A stretch of DNA of 64,000 nucleotides. Origin: Thomasclavelia saccharogumia DSM 17460. Lineage in GTDB: Bacteria > Bacillota_I > Bacilli_A > Erysipelotrichales > Coprobacillaceae. The notes under the pieces were generated by a model. The model worked only from the letters and a program-made list of their open reading frames with translations. It did not search any database and had not been told where the DNA came from. The first letter of the stretch is position 1. Every line of letters begins with the position of its first letter. Positions 15,584-24,047 of this stretch are shown here, one piece after another. The stretch lies in the NCBI RefSeq assembly GCF_000686665.1, contig NZ_JMLH01000003.1:43539-107538 (forward strand), given 5' to 3'. Position numbers and translations under genes: made by a program.

Positions 15584-17914
15584 ATGATGGAAAAAATAAC
15601 CGGATTGACTAATGAAGAAGTTGATTTAAGAATTAAAGCAGGTAAAGTTAATATTGCACCTAAACCTGTTGTTAAAAGTAATTTACAAATTATCATAAGT
15701 CATATTTTTAATTTATTCAATGCTTATAATTTTATTATTGCTGTAGCTTTAATTGCAGTTAAAGCATATTCAAGCTTGTTTTTTGTTGTAATCGTTGTTT
15801 CTAATACTGTTATTAGAGCTAAACAAGAAATCAAATCAAAAAACATGGTTGCCAAATTAAATTTGATTGTCTCACCAAAAACAAAAGTAATTCGTGAAGA
15901 AAAAACAATTTCAATCAATAACGAAGAAATTGTTTTAGATGATATCGTTTATTTTGAAACTGGTAATCAAATCAGTGCTGATGCTAGAGTTGTTAAAAAC
16001 AGTGTTGAAGTTGATGAATCACTATTAACTGGAGAAGCCGATCCTGTCACAAAAAATCCTGGAGATATGCTATTGTCGGGCAGCTTCATTTTAAGTGGCG
16101 CCTGCTTAGCAAAAGTAATTCATGTTGGCAAAGACAATTATGCTAGTAAAATCACCGATCAGGCAAGGACGCGAAAACCAGTTAACTCAGAATTATTAAA
16201 TACATTCAACACAGTTACTCGCTATACTAGTTATTTAGTTTTACCATTAAGTATCTTGATGCTTTATCAAGCTTATATAATCCGTGATCAAAGTATTACA
16301 AGTACGATCGTTAATACAGCAACCGCCCTTTTAGGAATGCTGCCAAAAGGCCTAGTCTTACTTACTAGTGTCTCTTTAGTCGCCAGCGTTGTTAAATTGG
16401 GTAAGCAAAAAACGCTTGTTCAAGAGATGTTTAGTATTGAAACATTATCAAGAATAGATGTTTTATGTTTAGATAAAACTGGTACTCTTACTGAAGGAAA
16501 GATGGAAATTGAACAAGTTGTTGAACTTGATAATTCCTTTTTGTATGATCTAAATAAAATTATGAGTTCGTTTGTTGCTGGTTCATTAGATAATAATATA
16601 ACTTTTAAGACTTTGAAGAATTATTTTAATGAACCGAGTACTTATAAAACATTAAATAGGATTGCCTTTTCTTCAGCTCGTAAATGGAGTGCTGTAGAAT
16701 TAGAAACAATTGGAACAATTATTGTTGGGGCTCCAGAAATCATTAAACCTGAGTATCCTTTACCTCAAAAGATTACGGCAATGGCTAAAAGCGGTGCGCG
16801 AATTTTAATGATCGGTCATCATGAAAATATCGATACGCTTCAAGAAACGCTCAATAAAACAATTCCTTTAGGCTTGATCGTTATTAAAGATCCAATCCGA
16901 AAAGATGCAAAAGAAACATTAAAATTTTTTAGTGAAAATGATGTTGATATTAAAGTGATTTCCGGTGACAATCCCGCTACAGTAAGTGCCATTGCAAAAC
17001 TTGCTGGTGTCAATAATGCTGATAAATATATTGATGCTTCATCAATTAAAACAGATCAAGAATTAGAAAATGCTATTTTAAACTATAATGTCATTGGTCG
17101 TGCTACGCCTTTTCAAAAGCATCAAATGATTCTTTGTTTACAAAAACATAAACAAAAAGTTGCTATGACAGGTGACGGCGTCAACGATGTTTTAGCTCTA
17201 AAAGATGCTGATGTATCAATTGCTATGGGATCAGGATCTGATATTGCAAGACAAGTTGCTCAATTTATCATTATTGATGGGAAGTTAGAAACATTAGTTG
17301 AAGTAGTTCGTGAAGGTCGTTTAGTTATCAACAATGTTACCCGTTCTGCTTCAATGTATTATTTAAAAACGATCTATACTATCTTACTTTCTATATTATC
17401 GATCATCCTAAATATTCCTTATCCTTTTATCCCTTTTCAAATGACCTTATTAGATATGTTTATTGAAGGTTTTCCATCATTTATGATCTTATTTGAACGA
17501 AATATTGAAAAACCAAAAGAATCGATTGGACATCATGCTTTGCGTTACTCACTACCTAACGCCCTAACAATCGTTTTAACTGTTGCGATAATAAAATTAT
17601 TAGCACCCTTACTCCATTTATCACTACCGGAAGTATTTACAGTTTTATATTTTACAACGGCTTTTATTTCTATCCATATGATCTATAGAATTTACAGTCC
17701 TCTCAACTGGTATCGTGGTGGTGTACTAGTTATTGATATAATTGGCTTTATTTTATCTACGCCAATATTTTGGCCATTACTACAGATGCATAGTTTAAAT
17801 TCAAAATTGATCAGTTATATTTTAATAACTATCATTGCTGCTATCCCTATTTTAATCATTCTTACTAAATTAGTTAGTATGTATTTAAATAAAATTCAAA
17901 ATAATCTTAAATAA
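15584..17914 (+). CDS. Cation-translocating P-type ATPase-like protein (PKGL variant)
   Basis: A 776-aa P-type ATPase related to the one at 7.3 kb, with actuator TGEA (149-152 instead of TGES), phosphorylation motif DKTGT (D297) and hinge MTGDGVNDVLALKDAD. Two intramembrane differences stand out: M4 has PKGL (254-257), a lysine where the ion-coordinating glutamate is expected, and the M6 region reads LLDMFIEGFPSF with two acids, where the paralogue reads LISACCVGIPTF. Transport specificity therefore probably differs from the paralogue. A second ATG at 15587 is better spaced from the AGGGGA ribosome site and may be the real start. Ends in its own terminator. Confidence 0.87.
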   Translation: MMEKITGLTNEEVDLRIKAGKVNIAPKPVVKSNLQIIISHIFNLFNAYNFIIAVALIAVKAYSSLFFVVIVVSNTVIRAKQEIKSKNMVAKLNLIVSPKTKVIREEKTISINNEEIVLDDIVYFETGNQISADARVVKNSVEVDESLLTGEADPVTKNPGDMLLSGSFILSGACLAKVIHVGKDNYASKITDQARTRKPVNSELLNTFNTVTRYTSYLVLPLSILMLYQAYIIRDQSITSTIVNTATALLGMLPKGLVLLTSVSLVASVVKLGKQKTLVQEMFSIETLSRIDVLCLDKTGTLTEGKMEIEQVVELDNSFLYDLNKIMSSFVAGSLDNNITFKTLKNYFNEPSTYKTLNRIAFSSARKWSAVELETIGTIIVGAPEIIKPEYPLPQKITAMAKSGARILMIGHHENIDTLQETLNKTIPLGLIVIKDPIRKDAKETLKFFSENDVDIKVISGDNPATVSAIAKLAGVNNADKYIDASSIKTDQELENAILNYNVIGRATPFQKHQMILCLQKHKQKVAMTGDGVNDVLALKDADVSIAMGSGSDIARQVAQFIIIDGKLETLVEVVREGRLVINNVTRSASMYYLKTIYTILLSILSIILNIPYPFIPFQMTLLDMFIEGFPSFMILFERNIEKPKESIGHHALRYSLPNALTIVLTVAIIKLLAPLLHLSLPEVFTVLYFTTAFISIHMIYRIYSPLNWYRGGVLVIDIIGFILSTPIFWPLLQMHSLNSKLISYILITIIAAIPILIILTKLVSMYLNKIQNNLK

Positions 17915-17945
17915 GCAGATCGTCATGATCTGCTTACAAATTTTT
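17914..17945 (+). terminator. Terminator of the second P-type ATPase
   Basis: AAGCAGATC / GATCTGCTT hairpin beginning at the stop codon, followed by an A/T-rich tail with five Ts. Confidence 0.7.
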
Positions 17946-18589
17946 ATCCAACCACTTCTTTATCACCATCATTCATAAAAGAATGCTCGCTATGTTTAGA
18001 TATAGTTAATTTTGCATGTGTAGATCTCACAAAATTTTTTATAACTGAAAATGACTGCAAATTATCTTTTCCTCCATAAAGGATGTAGGTTAGACTATCC
18101 CACCTTACAATAGGATTATTTTTAACATACTGATAATAATCTCAAGTTAAGATATCTATTGGTGTAGAAATTTCTCTTTCAGTATTCAATATTTCTTCAG
18201 TAATATCAAACCATTTAAACATATTTTTGATAAGATATTCCATATCGACAATTAATACAATCTTTATATGCTTGCAAACTAAAATATGCACCCAAACTAC
18301 AAGCATATAAAGAAACTGTTTTCCAATTAGCTAAAGCATATGCACTTATTTGCCTAAGATCAAAAACACCATTAAAAACATTACATCGATAATTTTCATC
18401 TTTTCGCTCTCCGTGTTCTGGTAAATCGAAACTAATTGTCTGATATCCCCTACTTTGCGCTATTGAAGCAAAAAGTTTAGCTGATTCTTTATTAGACATT
18501 TTTCCATGAACATAAATGAATACTTTGTCTGATTCTACGGACCATATAATAACGGGAATTTTTGCAAGATAAAATTTTGTTGTTTTCAT
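17934..18589 (-). pseudogene. Alpha/beta hydrolase pseudogene
   Basis: The N-terminal 124 codons (18589-18218) encode an intact alpha/beta hydrolase start with the elbow YACSLGAYFS. The reading then shifts frame near 18260 (small deletion): the next frame continues DMEYLIKNMFKWFDITEE. A TGA at 18144-18142 stands where relatives have a tryptophan before YYQYVKNNPI. The segment LYGGKDNLQSF (acid residue) and SEHSF (catalytic histidine) follow, and the final KKWLDKNL needs a second frameshift near 17958. Three independent lesions make this a dead gene. The first fragment keeps a ribosome site and could still be translated. Confidence 0.85.
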
Positions 18590-18666
18590 TATCCATCACC
18601 AATTAGATAATATCACCAAAAGTACTGTTTTCAATATATAATTAGTTACAGAATTGTTTTTTATTC

Positions 18667-18700
18667 AAAAAAGATCGTATTAAAATACGACCTCATTTTT
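18667..18700 (-). terminator. Terminator of the CD3324-like gene
   Basis: GGTCGTATT / AATACGATC hairpin on the minus strand followed by six Ts. Confidence 0.7.
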
Positions 18701-18706
18701 GATAAA

Positions 18707-18955
18707 TTATTTTTTAATTGAATAAACTGAAAGGTAATAGCTATCAGCTAATTCATCAATACTTTTTCCTTGTTGATAATCTTTCTTTATCTTTATATTT
18801 CTTTGTTTAATTTCTAATTTATAACCACTCAATTCGCCCCATTTCTTTTTGTTGTCCTTTTTTGAAGGAATATAAATATATCCACCCTGGATATAATTTT
18901 GTAGTTCTTCAACTAAAGCAACAGGAAGTATTGAATCGGCTTTAATATATTTCAT
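18707..18955 (-). CDS. CD3324 family small DNA-binding-like protein
   Basis: An 82-aa protein beginning MKYIKADSILPVALVEELQN, with the conserved IQGGYIYIP and KKWGELSG segments and a helix-turn-helix-like C-terminus (SIDELADSYYLSVYSIKK). This is the CD3324 family of short proteins in Firmicutes that I take to be transcription regulators. A longer reading from 19003 is not supported: AAGGAG sits nine bases ahead of the ATG at 18955. The N-terminal residues of the longer reading overlap the leader. Function beyond DNA binding unknown. Confidence 0.72.
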   Translation of the reverse strand: MKYIKADSILPVALVEELQNYIQGGYIYIPSKKDNKKKWGELSGYKLEIKQRNIKIKKDYQQGKSIDELADSYYLSVYSIKK

Positions 18956-19012
18956 GCAAGCTCGCTCCTTTACCTTTTTATCATCAAATTGCAAAGCCAG
19001 CACTATCCTTTA

Positions 19013-19060
19013 TTACTCCATGCAACTATGATAAACACTTACTGACTTTGCATGGAGTAA
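19013..19060. repeat. 13-bp inverted repeat upstream of the CD3324-like gene
   Basis: TTACTCCATGCAA (19013-19025) and its exact complement TTGCATGGAGTAA (19048-19060) flank 22 bases. The structure lies in the leader of the 18.7-kb gene and could be an operator, a leader hairpin, or a terminator for the membrane gene upstream, although no long T run follows on the minus strand. Confidence 0.6.
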
Positions 19061-19195
19061 AGCGACATTCTTTCTTTTTTTATTTACCATTATGATCTCA
19101 CCCCTTAATTTTTTACAAATAACAGCAAATATATATTTCTATTATACAAGTTACAATAATTACATCATCTAAATTCCTTTTTAGCTTCAACATAT

Positions 19196-19498
19196 TTATT
19201 TCAATAAACTAAAATCTATCGTATTTCGTCTTTTTAAAACCGCATATAAGTTAAGTATTGTAACAATTACAAGAACAATAAGATATCCGATCATCATAAT
19301 CGGATAGATATCCAGGATTCCGGCAATATCATTGCTATTTACTCTAGTTATCATATCATACAATGAATACAATATCGCTAACGAATAACATACATAGCTC
19401 AATACTACCAAAACATTAAATTTTCTGTATTTTTTAATGACTGCAATTATTGCAAAAATTATTGCAGCTAAACAAAGTATCAAATCAATAATTACCAT
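19196..19498 (-). CDS. Small four-helix membrane protein, unknown
   Basis: A 100-aa, almost wholly hydrophobic protein with about three to four membrane helices and basic loops (KKYRK, KRRNT). AGGAGA lies six bases before the ATG at 19498; a TTG two codons earlier is possible but too close to the ribosome site. No recognised family motif. It is followed at a distance by the CD3324-like gene. Confidence 0.65.
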   Translation of the reverse strand: MVIIDLILCLAAIIFAIIAVIKKYRKFNVLVVLSYVCYSLAILYSLYDMITRVNSNDIAGILDIYPIMMIGYLIVLVIVTILNLYAVLKRRNTIDFSLLK

Positions 19499-19529
19499 AA
19501 TCAATCTCCTTTAAATTTTATTATATACA

Positions 19530-19910
19530 TTATTCATGTATTTCCAAAGGTAATCCATCGGGATCAAAGAAAAAAGTCATTTTCTTTCCAGTATAGTCAT
19601 CTATACGTATAGGTTCCGTACTAATTCCTTTTTCATTAAGTTCCTTGACCGTTTCTTCCACAGATTCAACCCAAAAAGCAAGATGCCTTAAACCATATGC
19701 TTCAGGATAACTAACTCTTGCCGGATGATTTGTAGCAATAAATAATTCCAATTCGATATCATCTAGCTGCAAATCAATCTTATAATCATTTCTACTTTCT
19801 CGATAATTTTCCCGAATTATCTTAAAACCTAATAAATCTACATAAAAATGTTTTGATTTCTTATAATCACTGCCAATTACCGCAACATGATGAAGTTTTT
19901 TTAGATTCAT
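19530..19910 (-). CDS. VOC family (glyoxalase-like) metalloprotein
   Basis: A 126-aa vicinal-oxygen-chelate protein made of two beta-alpha-beta-beta-beta modules. Likely metal ligands are visible: H near the start (KLHHVAVIG), E in ELELF, H in LRHLAFWVES and E in the C-terminal PLEIHE. It resembles the YaeR/SMU1112c group of small glyoxalase-like proteins. A role in detoxifying methylglyoxal-type electrophiles is plausible but not shown. AAAGGAG precedes the ATG. Gap of about 30 bases to the membrane gene downstream. Confidence 0.85.
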   Translation of the reverse strand: MNLKKLHHVAVIGSDYKKSKHFYVDLLGFKIIRENYRESRNDYKIDLQLDDIELELFIATNHPARVSYPEAYGLRHLAFWVESVEETVKELNEKGISTEPIRIDDYTGKKMTFFFDPDGLPLEIHE

Positions 19911-19937
19911 AGCCGATCTCCTTTCAAATATTAAACT

Positions 19938-21575
19938 TTAGTTATTAACTATTTTTTCTTTCCAACTCACCACAACCTCTTTACCACAATGAGCTAATCC
20001 TATATAGATTATCTTTCCTTCTAATCCTTTATCATATTCTTTTTCAATGATCTGTTCAATCGCTACATCTGATAAGCTTTCTAGTTCTTCTTTATTTTTA
20101 CTATACTTGAATTCAATTACATATGATGGTAAATCCTTTTTGGCTTTTAAAATAATATCACATCTCCCTGATCCGGCTTCTCGATTACTAATTATTTCAT
20201 ACTCTCCTGTCAACCAGGCACTCATCCCTAATAACATCATATGATAACTGTTTTCATCTTTTAAATCATGATATGATGGTATTCTTTTTAAAATATTTCG
20301 ATAACTATTTTCAAATAATTCTCTGTCTCTCGTTTCCAAGGCATAAAATAAATCATTTAAAATACTTTCTGATACTTGTAAATGATAGGCCGTCAGTGAC
20401 ATAAATTCCTGTTGTACTTCTTCATTAGGAACTCTGATTCGATATCTATTTTTTCGCATCCTCTGCTCTACTGTTAAATACCCGGCATTTACAAACAACC
20501 CCCATAAACTTTCTGTTTGTGACTGTTCATAAAAACTGGTCTCCATCATTATCTGGGTTTCTAAATATCCCTGTTTGATCAATGTTTCATAGCCTTCTTT
20601 AAAGCTTTCTTCACTTTCTACCATTGCTTTTTTGATCATCATATTACTGCTGGTATTCACCCAATATGGAATTAGTTTCTTACTATCTGCATAATTAATG
20701 ATCGACCAGGGATTATATATTTCTACTCCACCAATATGATAACCATCATACATTTCTTTTACTTCATCATTTAATAGTAAATCATAATATTTTAATAGTT
20801 CTTCTGTTTCTCTTTCAGTAAAACCAAAATATTGGTCATATCGTTCATCCATTACTGTACACACTATAAGATTGTTTAGATCACTGAAGATATTTTCTTT
20901 GGCTACTCTCTGAATTCCTGTAAGCATTGCATACTGAAGGCTTGGTGATAGTTTTAAAGCATTATGAAGCAATCCTGCTAACCCGCCTTTTATTTCATCA
21001 TAAAAACCACCTACATGTCCTTCAATAAACGGTGTATCATATTCATCGATAAACAGCATGACTTTCTTTTGATAATATTTTTCTAACTGTTCCATTAAAA
21101 ATGATAAAGCATCAACAATATCATTTAATTGATTATTATTAAAATTAAATAGTCCTTTCTTTACTGATTCATAAACTGATTTATCAAATTCATCTAAATC
21201 TTTTAAAATAAATTTATAACGTTGATATTCTTTTAAGATTACTTTTTTTATCCAGCTTACAATTTCCTGTAAACTGCTTTTAGCTCCTGCAAAAGTGATA
21301 AAAATAGTTGGATACTGATTGATGTAATCAGCATATTCAGTTTTCATGATCTCTGTATCTTTAAATAATTCTCTAGAATCTTTGGTAATATCAAAGAAAT
21401 TAGCTAACATTGACATATTTAAAGTCTTGCCAAATCTTCTTGGTCTCGTAATTAATGTAACACCACTTTTCCTTTCAAGAAATTCTTTGATCATCAATGT
21501 TTTATCTACTGCATAATAATCATCTTTTATTAGTTTTTCATAATCCATTATTCCAAGTGGAATTGCTTTTTTCAT
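19938..21575 (-). CDS. AAA-ATPase-like protein with C-terminal PD-(D/E)XK domain (DUF1703 family)
   Basis: A 545-aa protein with an N-terminal P-loop (RPRRFGKTLNMSML) and Walker B (VMLFIDEYDTPF), then a helical region and a C-terminal nuclease-like core where GSGRCDIIL...YVIEFKYSK supplies the D-x(n)-ExK residues. These AAA_9/DUF1703 proteins are abundant, often multicopy, in gut Firmicutes and Bacteroidetes, and their role is undefined; defence or genome-dynamics functions have been suggested. The M1 ATG is fused to the ribosome site; the next ATG (21575) is properly spaced from GAAGGG. Single gene, no partner. Confidence 0.85.
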   Translation of the reverse strand: MKKAIPLGIMDYEKLIKDDYYAVDKTLMIKEFLERKSGVTLITRPRRFGKTLNMSMLANFFDITKDSRELFKDTEIMKTEYADYINQYPTIFITFAGAKSSLQEIVSWIKKVILKEYQRYKFILKDLDEFDKSVYESVKKGLFNFNNNQLNDIVDALSFLMEQLEKYYQKKVMLFIDEYDTPFIEGHVGGFYDEIKGGLAGLLHNALKLSPSLQYAMLTGIQRVAKENIFSDLNNLIVCTVMDERYDQYFGFTERETEELLKYYDLLLNDEVKEMYDGYHIGGVEIYNPWSIINYADSKKLIPYWVNTSSNMMIKKAMVESEESFKEGYETLIKQGYLETQIMMETSFYEQSQTESLWGLFVNAGYLTVEQRMRKNRYRIRVPNEEVQQEFMSLTAYHLQVSESILNDLFYALETRDRELFENSYRNILKRIPSYHDLKDENSYHMMLLGMSAWLTGEYEIISNREAGSGRCDIILKAKKDLPSYVIEFKYSKNKEELESLSDVAIEQIIEKEYDKGLEGKIIYIGLAHCGKEVVVSWKEKIVNN

Positions 21576-21599
21576 TTCTATCATCCCTTCTGCATATAT

Positions 21600-21900
21600 A
21601 CATTATACCTTATTTTATTTTCATTGACTATAAAACTCATTGAATCAAATCTAATTTATTAATTAAATCATAATATCTAAAAATCAAAATATATTTAAGT
21701 AAAACAAGTATATACTAGATATGGTATAATAGAAACAATCATGCAAATAATGAATTGTATTGCTTTTTCTATCATATTACAGCTCTATTAAAAAATATAT
21801 TGTATCAAGATTCATTAGTTGTAATAAAATAAGTTTTTTAGTTATAAATTATTTGAATGATTAATGCCATGATTACAAATCGTATATAAAATTTAAAATT
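21600..21900. other. Intergenic stretch, no gene seen
   Basis: No open frame of note. A TATAAT-like hexamer lies around 21724-21729 on the plus strand, without a convincing -35 or an RNA structure behind it. Confidence 0.35.
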
Positions 21901-21904
21901 AAGA

Positions 21905-21934
21905 CTGTATTTTAGTAAAATTTAGTGCTATAAT
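21905..21934 (+). promoter_or_regulatory. tRNA-Glu promoter
   Basis: A consensus TATAAT at 21929-21934, 13 bases ahead of the tRNA, with a weak -35 (CTGTAT, 21905-21910; spacer 18). Confidence 0.55.
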
Positions 21935-21947
21935 ATGTTTACACGAT

Positions 21948-22023
21948 GGCCTGTTGGTGAAGTGGTTAACACTCTGGATTCTCATTCCAGCATGCAGGGG
22001 TTCGAACCCCCTACAGGCTACCA
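21948..22023 (+). tRNA. tRNA-Glu, anticodon CUC
   Basis: A complete 76-base cloverleaf: acceptor GGCCTGT pairs with ACAGGCT (one G-T pair), the D arm contains GGTGAAGTGGTTAACAC, the anticodon stem CTGGA/TCCAG encloses TTCTCAT with anticodon CTC, and the T arm GGGGTTCGAACCCC is perfect. CCA is encoded. It lies 180 bases upstream of the glutamyl-tRNA synthetase gene on the same strand. Confidence 0.92.
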
Positions 22024-22035
22024 TATTAAAATAAA

Positions 22036-22065
22036 AAGCAGGAACTTATTCCTGCTTAATTTTTA
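22036..22065. terminator. Terminator between the two tRNA genes
   Basis: AAGCAGGAA / TTCCTGCTT-type hairpin followed by ATTTTTA on the plus strand, and by T-rich sequence on the minus strand. It can end both convergent tRNA transcripts. Confidence 0.75.
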
Positions 22066-22069
22066 TATT

Positions 22070-22145
22070 TGGCTGGGGTACCTGGATTCGAACCAGGGAA
22101 ATGGCAGATTCAGAGTCTGCTGCCTTACCGCTTGGCTACACCCCA
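22070..22145 (-). tRNA. tRNA-Gln, anticodon CUG
   Basis: On the minus strand a 76-base cloverleaf: acceptor TGGGGTG with TACCCCA, D arm AGCCAAGCGGTAAGGC, anticodon stem GCAGA/TCTGC around CTCTGAA (anticodon CTG), T arm CCTGGTTCGAATCCAGG, discriminator G and encoded CCA. It is convergent with tRNA-Glu and divergent from gltX. Confidence 0.92.
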
Positions 22146-22202
22146 ATGTCTATATATACTTTACTACTTTTTTTAGAAAAAGAAAAGGAGAAATTTAAAA
22201 AA

Positions 22203-23633
22203 ATGCAAAAAATTCGTACTCGGTTTGCACCTAGTCCTACTGGCTATATGCATATAGGTAATTTAAGAACCGCTCTATACAGCTATTTGATCGCTAAACA
22301 TGAAGATGGTGAATTCATATTAAGGATCGAAGATACTGATCAACAAAGAGAAGTTGCTGGTGCTGTTGATATCATTTATGATGTTTTAAAAAATACCGGT
22401 TTAAATTATGATGAAGGCCCTTTAAAACCTGGAAACTTTGGCCCTTATATTCAATCAGAAAGATTGGCCATATATCAAGAATATGCCCATAAACTAGTAG
22501 ATTTAGGTTGGGCTCACTACTGCTTTTGCCGTGAAAAAGCAGATCATCATGAAAATGGTGAATATCTTTACCATGACCCTTGTAAAAAGATAAGCCTAGA
22601 AGAAGCTCGCAAAAGAATTGCTGATGGTGAATCTTTTACCATTCGCCAAACGATTCCAGCTACGGGAACAACAGTTTTTCAAGATGCTGTTTATGGCACT
22701 ATCGAAACTGAAAATGCTTTATTAGACGAAGGAATCTTATTGAAAAGTGATGGCTATCCTACATATAATTTTGCTAATGTAATTGATGATCATTTAATGA
22801 ATATTACTCATGTTATAAGGGGCAATGAATACTTATCCAGTACTCCAAAATATAATTTGATCTATCAAGCTTTTAATTGGCAGATTCCAACTTATATTCA
22901 TGTGCCCCCAGTGATGAAAGATGCTCAAAATAAATTGAGTAAACGTAATGGTGATGCTAGTTATCAGGATTTGATCAAACAAGGCTTTTTAAGTGATGCA
23001 ATTATCAACTACATTGCTTTATTAGGCTGGGCTCCAGAAGGTGAAGAGGAAATATTTTCACTTGAACAGCTGGTTAACATTTTTTCTGTTGATCGCATTA
23101 GTAAATCACCGGCTATCTTTGATCTTGAAAAATTAAAATGGATGAATGGCGTCTATTTACGAAAGATGTCAATTGAACAATTTAATGATCATGCTTTGAG
23201 TTATTATCAAGACAATATCAAAACCAAGATCAACTATTTAGAACTTTCTAAAATTTTACAGCCCCGTATTCAAGTATTAAATGAAATTCCTGAAGCTGTT
23301 GATTTTATTGATAGTCCCCATCCGTTTAAAGCCGAGCTGTTTATCAATAAAAAAATGAAAACAACGATTGAAAATTCTTTAGAGGCTTTAGAAATCGTCT
23401 TGTCAAATTTAAGTGATTTAGATTTTGATGATGAAGAGAAGATAAAAAATAAGTTTATTAAACTAGCTAAAGAAAATGGAAAGAAAAATGGACAAATCAT
23501 GTATCCGATCAGAGTTGCTTTAACTTTTAAAGCATTTACTCCAGGGGGAGCAGTTGAGATTGCTCACATCTTAGGTAAAGATGAAACAATCAAGCGCATT
23601 AAAGATGCAATTGCTAATTTAAAAAATGTATAA
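22203..23633 (+). CDS. gltX: Glutamate--tRNA ligase
   Basis: A 476-aa class I aminoacyl-tRNA synthetase. The HIGH motif is HIGN (17-20) within RTRFAPSPTGYMHIGN, and KMSKS is KLSKR (244-248). It charges tRNA-Glu and, in most Firmicutes, also misacylates tRNA-Gln with glutamate for GatCAB amidation; both tRNAs are encoded right beside it. The ATG at 22203 has AGGAG twelve bases upstream, a long but usable spacing, and the protein opening is canonical from there. It ends in a hairpin terminator. Length is normal for the family (470-490 aa). Confidence 0.95.
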   Translation: MQKIRTRFAPSPTGYMHIGNLRTALYSYLIAKHEDGEFILRIEDTDQQREVAGAVDIIYDVLKNTGLNYDEGPLKPGNFGPYIQSERLAIYQEYAHKLVDLGWAHYCFCREKADHHENGEYLYHDPCKKISLEEARKRIADGESFTIRQTIPATGTTVFQDAVYGTIETENALLDEGILLKSDGYPTYNFANVIDDHLMNITHVIRGNEYLSSTPKYNLIYQAFNWQIPTYIHVPPVMKDAQNKLSKRNGDASYQDLIKQGFLSDAIINYIALLGWAPEGEEEIFSLEQLVNIFSVDRISKSPAIFDLEKLKWMNGVYLRKMSIEQFNDHALSYYQDNIKTKINYLELSKILQPRIQVLNEIPEAVDFIDSPHPFKAELFINKKMKTTIENSLEALEIVLSNLSDLDFDDEEKIKNKFIKLAKENGKKNGQIMYPIRVALTFKAFTPGGAVEIAHILGKDETIKRIKDAIANLKNV

Positions 23634-23637
23634 TTTA

Positions 23638-23666
23638 AAACGGTATGAAATCATACCGTTTTAAGA
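23638..23666. terminator. Terminator after gltX
   Basis: AAAACGGTATGA / TCATACCGTTTT perfect hairpin between gltX and the opposing 23.7-kb gene. Confidence 0.8.
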
Positions 23667-23668
23667 TA

Positions 23669-24040
23669 TTATTTTTTTGTTGAAAGATAAACTTTATTTA
23701 ATCTTTGATAAGCATTTTTGATATTTACATCGTGTTCTTCAGCAAATATAATCGTTGTATCTTTTAAAACGATTACTAAACAATAACGTAATTTTCGATT
23801 TAAGCGATAATCAAGCAGTTTTACATGATTAAAAAGCAGATCATTTACTTCGATAATCCTGCCTTTTAATTCATCAGTAGTTCCAAAAATAATTTTGTTT
23901 ATTTGATTATACGAAAATTTTTTACTTTTAATCAAACCATTTACAAAAAAGCAATCATCTTTTATTTTTAAAGTATAAACTGCACGCTTATTATAACCGC
24001 TAATTCCACCAATATAATTAAGATTGTATTGAAATGTCAT
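23669..24040 (-). CDS. Hypothetical protein, possible PH-like beta domain
   Basis: A 123-aa basic protein with alternating beta-strand-like segments (YTLKIKDDCFFVNGLIKSKKFSY, KLRYCLVIVLKDTTIIFAEE) and a C-terminal helix, a pattern compatible with a pleckstrin-homology-like fold; I recognise no family. The first in-frame ATG (24058) is part of a GAGGAG ribosome site formed by the last codons of the GTPase-nuclease gene, so the start is placed at 24040, seven bases after that gene's stop. Tight coupling suggests it is co-expressed with the ribosome-acting GTPase upstream. Confidence 0.6.
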   Translation of the reverse strand: MTFQYNLNYIGGISGYNKRAVYTLKIKDDCFFVNGLIKSKKFSYNQINKIIFGTTDELKGRIIEVNDLLFNHVKLLDYRLNRKLRYCLVIVLKDTTIIFAEEHDVNIKNAYQRLNKVYLSTKK

Positions 24041-24047
24041 AAGTTTT

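Noticed and set aside
21935..22198. Plus-strand frame across both tRNA genes
   Set aside because: It translates two perfect tRNA cloverleafs and has no ribosome site.
22101..22202. Upstream extension of gltX
   Set aside because: The extension lies within tRNA-Gln sequence; AGGAG and the canonical protein opening support the ATG at 22203.
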